A DNA stretch of 64,000 nucleotides, taken from assembly GCF_025465255.1 (NCBI RefSeq), contig NZ_JAODNI010000090.1, forward strand, positions 1-64,000, in the 5' to 3' direction. The position numbers and the translations under genes are program-made. The notes below the pieces were generated by a model. It made no database searches. It saw nothing but the letters and a program-made list of their open reading frames with translations, and was not told where the DNA came from. The DNA is from Pseudonocardia sp. (GTDB taxonomy: Bacteria > Actinomycetota > Actinomycetes > Mycobacteriales > Pseudonocardiaceae). This document shows positions 39,529 through 46,981 of this stretch, piece by piece. Within the stretch, counting starts at the first letter, position 1, and every line of letters starts with the position of its first letter.

Positions 39529-41634
39529 GTGACCGAGTCCTTCCCGCGTCTGCAGGCCCGTACCCGGCGATTCACGCTCGGCGCCCCGCGCGGCGTCACG
39601 ATCTCCCCCGACGGCGGCCGCGTGGTCTTCCTGCGTAGCCGCGGCGGCACGGACCCGGTGACGTGCCTGTGGGCCTACGAGCTCTCCTCCGGCGAGGAAC
39701 GCCTGGTCGCGGACCCGCGCGAGCTCGACACCACGGCCGAGGAGGACCTGCCGGCCGAGGAGCGGGCCCGCCGCGAACGGGCCCGCGAGCAGGCCGGCGG
39801 CATCGTCGGCTACGCGACGGACCGGGCCGTCACCAGCGCGTGCTTCGCCCTGTCCGGGCAGCTCTACCTGGCCGACTTCGCGGGCGGGCTGTCCCCGCGG
39901 CGGATCGAGACGGACGGCGCCGTGATCGACCCACGGCTGGACCCGTCGGGCGCGCGGGTCGCGTTCGTCTCCGGCGGTGCGCTGCACGTTCACCTCGTCG
40001 CGGACGGGACGACGGAGACGCTCGTCTCCCCGGACGGGGAGAACGTCACCTGGGGCCTCGCGGACTTCGCCGCCGCCGAGGAGATGAACCGGATGCGCGG
40101 GTACTGGTGGTCCCCGGGGGGCGACGCGCTGGTGGTCGCGCGGGTCGACGAGTCCCCGGTCCGGCGCTGGCACATCGCGGACCCGGCGAACCCTGACCGC
40201 ACGCCGACGCCCGTCGCCTACCCCGCGGCGGGGACGCCGAACGCCGCGGTCACCCTCGCGATCGTCGGGCTCGACGGCAAGCGCGTCCCGGTCCTCTGGG
40301 ACGTCGCCGCGAACGAGTACCTCGCGGACGTCGTGTGGGACGCCCACGGGTTGATGATCGTCGTCCAGCCGCGGGACCAGAAGGCCCTGCGGACGCTCAG
40401 CGTGGACGTGGCGACCGGGGAGACCACGCCGCTGGACGAGCGCACGGACCCGATCTGGGTCGAGATCGTCTCCGGGGTGCCCGCGCGGACCGGTGACGGC
40501 ACGCTCGTCCAGATCGACGACCGGGACGGCGCCCGACGGCTCGTGGTCGGCGGGGAGCCGGTGACGCCGACGTCGTTGCAGGTCAGGAGCCTCGTCGACA
40601 TCGACGACGACACGCTGCTCCTCACCGCGTCCGCGGCTCCGGAGACCGTCGGGCTGTGGACCTGGTCGGACTCCGCCGGCCTCGCCCGCCTCTCCCCCGA
40701 GGGTGGCCTGCACTCCGGGCGACTCACCGGCGGGACTCTGGTGCGGTCCTCCACCGATCTCGACTCGCCGTCGTCGATGACCGTGGTGGCCTGCGGGGTG
40801 GAGCACATGATCCCGTCGTTCGCCGCGGACCCCGGGCTGACGCCTTCGGTGACGCTCCTGCGGGCGGGGCCGCGGGAGCTGAGCACCGCCGTGCTGCTGC
40901 CGTCCTGGTGGGAGCCCGGCACCCCGCTGCCCGTGCTGATGGACCCGTACGGCGGGCCGCACGCCCAGCGCGTCCTCGCCGCCCGCAACACGCACCTGAC
41001 CAGCCAGTGGTTCGCGGACCAGGGGTTCGCGGTCGTCGTCGTCGACGGGCGGGGGACGCCGGGGCGCGGCCCGGAGTTCGAGCGCGCGGTCCACCTGGAC
41101 CTGGCCCAGCCCGTGCTCGACGACCAGATCGACGCGCTGCGGGACGTCGCGACCCGCTACCCGGACCTCGACCTGGACCGGGTCGGCATCCGCGGCTGGT
41201 CCTTCGGCGGGTACCTCGCGGCGCTCGCGGTGCTGCGCCGCCCGGACGTCTTCCACGCCGCGGTCGCGGGTGCGCCCGTCACGGACTGGACGCTCTACGA
41301 CACCCACTACACCGAGCGGTACCTCGGGCATCCGGACGTCGAGCCCGCGGCGTACGAGCGCTCCTCGTTGTTCGGGGACGCCGCGGTGGCGCCCTCCGCG
41401 GAGAAGCCGAACCGCCCGCTGATGCTGATCCACGGCCTGGCCGACGACAACGTGGTCGCCGCGCACACCCTGCGGCTCTCGTCGGCGCTGCTCGCCGCGG
41501 GGCGCGCGCACCAGGTGCTGCCGCTCTCGGGAGTCACGCACATGACGCCGCAGGAGGTCGTGGCGGAGAACCTCCTGCTGCTGCAGGTGCAGTTCCTCCG
41601 CGAGGCGCTCGGGGTGCCCGCTCTCCCCGTGTGA
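39529..41634 (+). CDS. S9-family serine peptidase (dipeptidyl-peptidase IV-like)
   Basis: Cleaves dipeptides or short oligopeptides, probably in the cytoplasm because no signal peptide is seen. The 701-residue product has an N-terminal beta-propeller-like DPP-IV domain (FAAAEEMNRMRGYWWSPGG is the family motif containing the Glu pair) and a C-terminal alpha/beta hydrolase with the nucleophile GWSFGGYLA, the acid in HGLADDNV and the His in GVTHMT. GTG at 39529 is chosen to place the propeller near the N-terminus; no SD is evident. Confidence 0.9.
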   Translation: MTESFPRLQARTRRFTLGAPRGVTISPDGGRVVFLRSRGGTDPVTCLWAYELSSGEERLVADPRELDTTAEEDLPAEERARRERAREQAGGIVGYATDRAVTSACFALSGQLYLADFAGGLSPRRIETDGAVIDPRLDPSGARVAFVSGGALHVHLVADGTTETLVSPDGENVTWGLADFAAAEEMNRMRGYWWSPGGDALVVARVDESPVRRWHIADPANPDRTPTPVAYPAAGTPNAAVTLAIVGLDGKRVPVLWDVAANEYLADVVWDAHGLMIVVQPRDQKALRTLSVDVATGETTPLDERTDPIWVEIVSGVPARTGDGTLVQIDDRDGARRLVVGGEPVTPTSLQVRSLVDIDDDTLLLTASAAPETVGLWTWSDSAGLARLSPEGGLHSGRLTGGTLVRSSTDLDSPSSMTVVACGVEHMIPSFAADPGLTPSVTLLRAGPRELSTAVLLPSWWEPGTPLPVLMDPYGGPHAQRVLAARNTHLTSQWFADQGFAVVVVDGRGTPGRGPEFERAVHLDLAQPVLDDQIDALRDVATRYPDLDLDRVGIRGWSFGGYLAALAVLRRPDVFHAAVAGAPVTDWTLYDTHYTERYLGHPDVEPAAYERSSLFGDAAVAPSAEKPNRPLMLIHGLADDNVVAAHTLRLSSALLAAGRAHQVLPLSGVTHMTPQEVVAENLLLLQVQFLREALGVPALPV

Positions 41635-41685
41635 TCCACCGGAATCTCAGGCTCCGCAGGAAGCGGGTCAGCGGAGGCCGTCGCG

Positions 41686-43200
41686 TCACTCGTGCAGGAC
41701 GTGGTACGGCGGGCCGTCGCGGGGGTCCCGCTCGGGCTCGTCGCCCGAGTCCCGTCGCTTCTCGTTCCCCAGGTCCGCGATCCCGATCCCGAGGGCGATC
41801 AGCGTGGTCACCACCGCCACACCGAGCGCGACGGCGATCGCGAGGTGGAAGTTCCGGCCCGACCAGGCGAGCACCCCGAAGTAGACACCGGCGACGATCG
41901 CCGTCCCGACCGCCGCACCGACCCGCTGCCCGGTCTGCAGCGCGCCCCCCGCGGAGCCGGCCATCCGGACCGGCACGTTCCGCAGCGTCATCGTGATGTT
42001 CGGGGAGATGACGAACCCGCCGCCGATCCCCCCGAGGAGCAGGGCGGGGGCGACGGCGAACCCGGCCACCGACGGCGGCGCGAGGAGCAGGACGAGGGCC
42101 GCCGCGGCGATGCCCGTCGCGACCGCCGAGAGGCCGAACACGGTCAGCCTGCGGCCGTAGCGCTCCACCAGCCGGCCGGCGACGACGGCCGAGACCGCGG
42201 AACCGACGGCGAACGAGGTCACCGAGAGGCCGGACTGCAGCGGGGTGTAGCCGAGTCCGCCCTGGTAGAACTGCGCGAACACGATCCAGACGCCGCTGAA
42301 GCCGGTGAAGTAGACGAGGCCGAGGAGCGCGCCGGGGGCGTACCCGGGGGTCTGCGTGATGAGCCGCAGGTCGAGCAGGGGCTCCTTCTCCCGGCGCAGC
42401 TCGCGGCGTTCCCACAGGACGAACACGACGCCGAGCACCACACCGATCGGGAAGAGCCAGGACAACCGCGACAGCCCGCCGGACTCGGCCTGCACCAGCG
42501 GCAGCAGCAGGGCGAGGACCGCGCCGCCGAGCAGCCCGACGCCCACCCAGTCGACGTGCCCGCGGGGCCGGTCCGAGCTCAGCTTCGGCAGCAGGCGCGC
42601 GGCCAGAACCAGCGCGAGCACCCCGATCGGGACGTTGACGTAGAAGATCCAGCGCCAGCCGTCCGGCTCGCCGAACAACGCCAGCAGCGCCCCGCCGACG
42701 ATCGGGCCGGCCGCCGTCGAGATGCCGACCGTCGCGCCGAAGAGGCCGAACGCGCGGCCCCGCTCCGCCCCCCGGAACAGACTCTGGATCAGCGCGGAGT
42801 TCTGCGGCGCGAGCGCGCCCGCGGCCAGGCCCTGCGCGAGCCGCGCGACGATCAGCCACGTGATGCTCGGCGCGGCCCCGGCCAGCGCGCTGAACGCGAT
42901 GAACGCCGTCAGGGCGATCAGGAACATCCGCCGCCGGCCGAGCGCGTCGCCGAGCCGGCCCGCGGGCACGAGCGCGAGTCCGAAGGTCAGGGCGTAGCCC
43001 GAGACCACCCACTGCGCACCCGCCGCGCCGGTCCCCAGGCCCTGCTGGATCGACGGCAGCGCGACGGAGACGATGCTGACGTCGAGCAGGGACATGAAGC
43101 CTGCGGCCAGGGTGACGCTCAGGGCACGCCAGCGGCGCGGGTCCGGGCTGTCGTCGTCGGACGAGCCGCCGGTCGACGACCGGGCGGGGGCCGTGCTCAC
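41686..43200 (-). CDS. MFS drug-efflux transporter, DHA2 (14-helix) family
   Basis: Proton-driven exporter. The 504-residue product carries the DHA2 motif C-like helix 1 (FMSLLDVSIVSVALPSIQ), motif A (LVPAGRLGDALGRRRMF), and about 14 hydrophobic segments, with a charged C-terminal tail. Substrates cannot be read from sequence; relatives export dyes and antibiotics. GTG start at 43200. It follows the MOSC gene on the same strand after 72 nt; no regulator is adjacent. Confidence 0.9.
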   Translation of the reverse strand: MSTAPARSSTGGSSDDDSPDPRRWRALSVTLAAGFMSLLDVSIVSVALPSIQQGLGTGAAGAQWVVSGYALTFGLALVPAGRLGDALGRRRMFLIALTAFIAFSALAGAAPSITWLIVARLAQGLAAGALAPQNSALIQSLFRGAERGRAFGLFGATVGISTAAGPIVGGALLALFGEPDGWRWIFYVNVPIGVLALVLAARLLPKLSSDRPRGHVDWVGVGLLGGAVLALLLPLVQAESGGLSRLSWLFPIGVVLGVVFVLWERRELRREKEPLLDLRLITQTPGYAPGALLGLVYFTGFSGVWIVFAQFYQGGLGYTPLQSGLSVTSFAVGSAVSAVVAGRLVERYGRRLTVFGLSAVATGIAAAALVLLLAPPSVAGFAVAPALLLGGIGGGFVISPNITMTLRNVPVRMAGSAGGALQTGQRVGAAVGTAIVAGVYFGVLAWSGRNFHLAIAVALGVAVVTTLIALGIGIADLGNEKRRDSGDEPERDPRDGPPYHVLHE

Positions 43201-43272
43201 AGAGTCGGGCTCGGGAGGGGACGTCTCACGACGAAAAACGTACCTCGGTCCGCCGGGGCTCGCCGCCCGGAC

Positions 43273-44157
43273 TCAGCCGGCCCAGACCGGGTCGCCGACC
43301 CGCACCGGGCCACCGGTCGTCACGTCCGCGTAGGCCCCCGCGCAGGCCCACGTCCCCATCCCCGGGATGGTCCGGCGGTTCATCTCGGCGATGGTACGCA
43401 GCGTGTCCCGGTCCTCCGCGAAGCCCGCCTGGGCGAGCGTCGTCATGACGCAGCGCATGGTCGGCATGGTCACGATGATCCGCGCGTCGCCGACGGCGAG
43501 GGTGTCCCCGACCCACTCGTCCTCGACGAACCCGGGCCCGTCGGGGGTCTCGAGCAGCAGGTTGGGCCGGTAGCGGCGGGGATCGAAGACGGAGTCCGGC
43601 GCGGCCTCGGACAGTGCGCCGAGCGTGGCGGTCGTCATCAGGTGCAGGACCGCGAGGTCCAGGAACGACTCCCCGGGTGCGAGTCCGGCCGTCCCGATCC
43701 GGCTGACGGCCTCGCCCTCCTCGCTGTGCTCGACGGTGGTGTCCTCGATGAACTTCTGCGGCGCGAGGCCCTCGATGTCCGGCCACTGCTCCTCGAACTC
43801 GGCCCCCACGGCGGGATCCGACGACAGGGTGACCGACCGGCCGAGCAGCGCGGACAACGCCTCGTCGAGGCCGGGCTCGTCGCTGCGCAGGGTCCGGCCG
43901 TCCGGCAGCGTGACGGCGACGGGTGCCGGCGGCCCGTCGAGCCGCGGCTCGGCGAGGAACGCCGCGCGGCAGCCGAGGAGCGCGCCCCACTTGCGCGGGT
44001 ACTTGGCGCTGGCCACCGTGCCGTCGTTGCTGTCCAGGACCGCGTAGGTCCGGTCCCCGAGCACCCCGCCGGGCGTCAGGTACAGCGACTCCACCTGCTC
44101 CCCCTGCATCGACTTGACGGGGTAGCGGTGCAGCGTGGAGACGGTCGCCAGTGCCAT
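43273..44157 (-). CDS. MOSC-domain protein
   Basis: The 294-residue product has an N-terminal MOSC beta-barrel (TVSTLHRYPVKSMQGEQVESLYL, GDRTYAVLD) and a C-terminal MOSC domain with the conserved cysteine in PTMRCVMTT. MOSC proteins bind the molybdenum cofactor or carry sulfur; mARC-type relatives reduce N-hydroxylated compounds. No molybdopterin gene is nearby. ATG at 44157 is chosen because the N-terminal domain begins there. Confidence 0.85.
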   Translation of the reverse strand: MALATVSTLHRYPVKSMQGEQVESLYLTPGGVLGDRTYAVLDSNDGTVASAKYPRKWGALLGCRAAFLAEPRLDGPPAPVAVTLPDGRTLRSDEPGLDEALSALLGRSVTLSSDPAVGAEFEEQWPDIEGLAPQKFIEDTTVEHSEEGEAVSRIGTAGLAPGESFLDLAVLHLMTTATLGALSEAAPDSVFDPRRYRPNLLLETPDGPGFVEDEWVGDTLAVGDARIIVTMPTMRCVMTTLAQAGFAEDRDTLRTIAEMNRRTIPGMGTWACAGAYADVTTGGPVRVGDPVWAG

Positions 44158-44279
44158 GGGTCCGGTATAGAGGATCTTCCGATCCTCGCGCCACCGCCGA
44201 TCGGAGAGGTCCGGGCGTCTGGCACGCTTGGCTGCCGGCCGCCGCACGGCGGTCGGACCGCTGAGGAGAGGAGCCCACC

Positions 44280-44654
44280 GTGGCCCCGCAGAAGCCCGAG
44301 GTCGACCCGATCGACGGGCCCGTGCCCACCGACCTCGAGATCACCGACATCACCGTCGGCGACGGCCCCGAAGCCGCCGCCGGCAACCGCGTCGCCGTGC
44401 ACTACGTCGGGGTCGCGCACTCCACCGGCGAGGAGTTCGACGCCTCCTACAACCGTGGTCAGCCGCTGCAGTTCGGCCTCGGCGTCGGCCAGGTCATCCA
44501 GGGTTGGGACCAGGGCGTCCAGGGCATGAAGGTCGGCGGCCGCCGCCGCCTCGTCATCCCGCCGCACCTGGGCTACGGGGACCGCGGCGCCGGTGGCGCG
44601 ATCAAGCCGGGCGAGACCCTGATCTTCGTGGTGGACCTGCTCCAGGTCGGCTGA
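44280..44654 (+). CDS. FKBP-type peptidyl-prolyl cis-trans isomerase
   Basis: Folding catalyst for proline peptide bonds. The 124-residue product is a single FKBP domain without a signal peptide: ITDITVGDGPEAAAGNRVAVHYVG, EFDASYNRGQPLQFGLG, VIQGWDQGVQGMKVGGRRRL and IPPHLGYG, matching the active-site aromatic and Asp positions. The GTG at 44280 follows a strong SD (GAGGAG). It is followed 8 nt later by the phosphoesterase gene. Confidence 0.93.
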   Translation: MAPQKPEVDPIDGPVPTDLEITDITVGDGPEAAAGNRVAVHYVGVAHSTGEEFDASYNRGQPLQFGLGVGQVIQGWDQGVQGMKVGGRRRLVIPPHLGYGDRGAGGAIKPGETLIFVVDLLQVG

Positions 44655-44662
44655 CCGGCGTC

Positions 44663-45163
44663 ATGACCCGCCTGCTGCTGATGTCCGACACCCACGTCCC
44701 GGTGCGCGCGAAGGACCTGCCCGCACCCCTGTGGAATGCGGTCGACGCGGCCGACGTCGTCGTGCACGCCGGGGACTGGATGGCGGTCGAGCTGCTCGAC
44801 GCGCTCCAGGCCCGGGCGGCACGGCTCGTCGCGGTCTGGGGCAACAACGACGGCGACGCGCTGCGCGCCCGGCTCCCGGAGGTCGCGCGCGCCGAGATCG
44901 ACGGCGTGCGGTTCGCCGTGACGCATGAGACCGGCGCCGCGCAGGGCCGGGAGAAGCGCTGCGCGGCCCGCTTCCCGGACATCGACGTGCTGGTGTTCGG
45001 GCACAGCCACATCCCGTGGGATTCCACTGCGGAGAACGGGTTGCGGCTGCTCAACCCCGGTTCACCGACGGACCGGCGCCGGCAGCCGACGCACACCTGG
45101 ATGACGGCCGAGGTCCGCGACGGCGCGCTCACCGACGTCGTCCTGCACCCTCTCGAGCCCTGA
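44663..45163 (+). CDS. YfcE/MJ0936-type metallophosphoesterase
   Basis: Dimetal phosphodiesterase of unknown substrate. The 166-residue product has the family motifs LLLMSDTHVP (D-x-H), VVVHAGDWM (GD), VWGNNDGD (GN-N/D), FAVTHE and FGHSHIPW, with all expected metal ligands. The length suits the small YfcE group. It starts 8 nt after the FKBP gene and is probably co-transcribed with it. Confidence 0.88.
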   Translation: MTRLLLMSDTHVPVRAKDLPAPLWNAVDAADVVVHAGDWMAVELLDALQARAARLVAVWGNNDGDALRARLPEVARAEIDGVRFAVTHETGAAQGREKRCAARFPDIDVLVFGHSHIPWDSTAENGLRLLNPGSPTDRRRQPTHTWMTAEVRDGALTDVVLHPLEP

Positions 45164-45190
45164 GACACGACGAGCGCCGAGACACGACGA
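45162..45190. repeat. Two 12-bp direct repeats GAGACACGACGA
   Basis: Perfect copies at 45162-45173 and 45179-45190, 17 bp apart, straddle the stop of the phosphoesterase gene and lead into the terminator hairpin. A simple duplication is the likely cause. Confidence 0.6.
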
Positions 45191-45221
45191 CGCCCGGCCT
45201 CCTCGGGGAGACCGGGCGTCG
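45188..45221. terminator. Perfect 10-bp hairpin between convergent genes
   Basis: CGACGCCCGG (45188-45197) pairs with CCGGGCGTCG (45212-45221) around a 14-nt loop, between the phosphoesterase and terC stops. This is a typical actinomycete bidirectional terminator form. Confidence 0.7.
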
Positions 45222-45231
45222 GGTGCGGTGC

Positions 45232-46347
45232 CTAGTGGGTGGGACGCGGCACGGAATGCGCCTCGTCGTCCCGGGCCTGCTCCTCGTCGACCTGACGGTC
45301 GTGCTCGTCCATCGCCCGGGCCTCCGCGGCGTCGTGCGCGACCGGCGGGCCCTGCACCCCGCCGTGTGCCTCGGCGAGCGCCGGGTTGCGGCGCACCGCG
45401 ACCAGGCTGACGATCGTGGTGATCGCCAGGACCCCGACGATGACCGCCAGCGAGAGCCCGATGCTGACCTCGGGCACCGGGATCGGCTCGCCGCCGTTGA
45501 GGAACGGCAGGTCGTTCTCGTGCAGCGCGTGCAGCACCAGCTTCACGCCGATGAACCCGAGGATGACGGCCAGGCCGTAGGACAGGTAGACCAGCTTCTT
45601 CAGCAGGCCGCCGAGCAGGAAGTACAGCTGGCGCAGGCCCATCAGCGCGAACGCGTTGGCCGTGAACACCAGGTAGGGCTCCTGGGTGAGCCCGAAGATC
45701 GCGGGGATCGAGTCCAGGGCGAACAGCAGGTCGGTGAGGCCGATCGCGATCATCACGATGAGCATCGGGGTGACCCAGCGCTTGCCGTCGAGCCTCACCG
45801 TGGTCTTCGAGCCGTGGTAATTCTCGGTGACCGGGAGGATCTTGCGGACCACCTTGACGATCCGCGGCTCCTTCCACTCCTCGTCGCCGCCCATGCCCTG
45901 ACGGACCATGTTGACGGCGGTGTAGACGAGGAATGCGGCGAAGATGAAGAACACCCAGGTGAACTGCTCGATCGCCGCCGCGCCGACCGCGATGAAGATG
46001 CCGCGCATGACCAGCGCGATCACGATGCCGACGAGCAGGACGCGGTGCTGGTGGATCGGCGGTACCGCGAACGACGACATGATGATCACGAAGACGAAGA
46101 GGTTGTCCACCGAGAGCGAGTACTCGGTGATGTACCCGGCGAAGAACTCACCGGCGTACTGCCCGCCCGCGAAGAACCAGATCCCGAGGCCGAAGAGCAC
46201 CGCGAGGGCGACGTAGAAGAGCACCCAGCGAGTGGCTTCCTTGATCGTCACCGCGTGCGGTTTGTGGTCGACGAGGAACAGGTCGGCCAGGATGACGGCG
46301 ACCAGGCCGCCGATCGTGGCGAACCACAGCCATACGGGAACGTTCAT
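45232..46347 (-). CDS. TerC-family integral membrane protein
   Basis: TerC/Alx proteins export Mn2+ or support metal loading of secreted proteins. The 371-residue product has about nine membrane helices and the two conserved acidic motifs, SLSVDNLFVFVII and LFALDSIPAIFGLT, plus a hydrophilic acidic C-terminal tail of about 55 residues. ATG at 46347 has an SD (GGAGG) 6 nt upstream. A probable yybP-ykoY Mn2+ riboswitch lies about 100 nt upstream, so Mn2+ should increase expression. Confidence 0.92.
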   Translation of the reverse strand: MNVPVWLWFATIGGLVAVILADLFLVDHKPHAVTIKEATRWVLFYVALAVLFGLGIWFFAGGQYAGEFFAGYITEYSLSVDNLFVFVIIMSSFAVPPIHQHRVLLVGIVIALVMRGIFIAVGAAAIEQFTWVFFIFAAFLVYTAVNMVRQGMGGDEEWKEPRIVKVVRKILPVTENYHGSKTTVRLDGKRWVTPMLIVMIAIGLTDLLFALDSIPAIFGLTQEPYLVFTANAFALMGLRQLYFLLGGLLKKLVYLSYGLAVILGFIGVKLVLHALHENDLPFLNGGEPIPVPEVSIGLSLAVIVGVLAITTIVSLVAVRRNPALAEAHGGVQGPPVAHDAAEARAMDEHDRQVDEEQARDDEAHSVPRPTH

Positions 46348-46451
46348 GAGGACCTCCGGGGCTCTCGGGCAGCAAGCAGCGGCCCGAGGTCTCTCCCACC
46401 GGTTCGCGTGACGCGAGCCGATCGATGGCGCCGGGTTCCGGTCCTGCGGGG

Positions 46452-46503
46452 GCAGGACAGTCTCCGTGTTGACGACGCCACCGCCAACGGGATACTCCCC
46501 TGC
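46452..46503 (-). promoter_or_regulatory. Probable yybP-ykoY (Mn2+) riboswitch aptamer before terC
   Basis: On the minus strand the conserved loop GGGGAGTA is followed by GTCGTCAACACGG and closed by a GCAGG/CCTGC stem (46499-46503 with 46452-46456). These sequence blocks match the L1 and L3 regions known from yybP-ykoY aptamers, and TerC is a typical target. The match was made by eye and the internal helices are short, so the exact limits are uncertain. Confidence 0.55.
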
Positions 46504-46625
46504 GGTGCACGTCCAGTCTCCCCTGCCGGTCCGCGCGAGGCCAGCGGGGGTGAGCCAACACACCGGGCCTATCGCCCGAACGTGTCCGAATCGGGCACCG
46601 CCACGCAGGGTGCGAGGATCACCAC

Positions 46626-46925
46626 ATGATCATCGAGATCGCCGACTTCACCGTCCGTCCCGGAACCGAGGACGAGTTCGCCGCCGCGTTCCGGGAGGCC
46701 AGGCCGTTGCTCGCCGCGACGCCCGGATTCCTGGGCGCCCGGATGACGCGCGGGATCGAGTCCCCGAGCAGGTTCGTGCTGCTGGTGGAGTGGGAGAACG
46801 TCGAGGCGCACACCGACGGCTTCCGCAACTCGGACCGCTACCCGCGCTGGCGCGAGCTGATCGGGCCGTTCTTCGCGGGGGACCCGCACGTCGAGCACGC
46901 GGTCGAGGTGCCCGCCTCGGCCTGA
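46626..46925 (+). CDS. Antibiotic biosynthesis monooxygenase (ABM)-domain protein
   Basis: Small ferredoxin-like dimeric fold; relatives are cofactor-free oxygenases or haem-degrading enzymes, but many have no known reaction. The 99-residue product reads IEIADFTVRPGTEDEFAAAFREARPLLAATPGFLGARM, then RFVLLVEWENVEAHTDGFRNSDRYPRW, typical of the family. ATG at 46626 has GAGGA 9 nt upstream. Confidence 0.82.
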   Translation: MIIEIADFTVRPGTEDEFAAAFREARPLLAATPGFLGARMTRGIESPSRFVLLVEWENVEAHTDGFRNSDRYPRWRELIGPFFAGDPHVEHAVEVPASA

Positions 46926-46968
46926 GAGCGGACTGAGGGCGAACGCGCGGGTCCGCCGGTTGCTCCAA

Positions 46969-46974
46969 TACGGT
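46969..46974 (+). promoter_or_regulatory. -10 element TACGGT for a leaderless mRNA
   Basis: TACGGT ends 7 nt before the GTG at 46982, with no SD. It would drive the fused hydrolase-ABC gene and the permease gene. Confidence 0.45.
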
Positions 46975-46981
46975 CGTCGGC

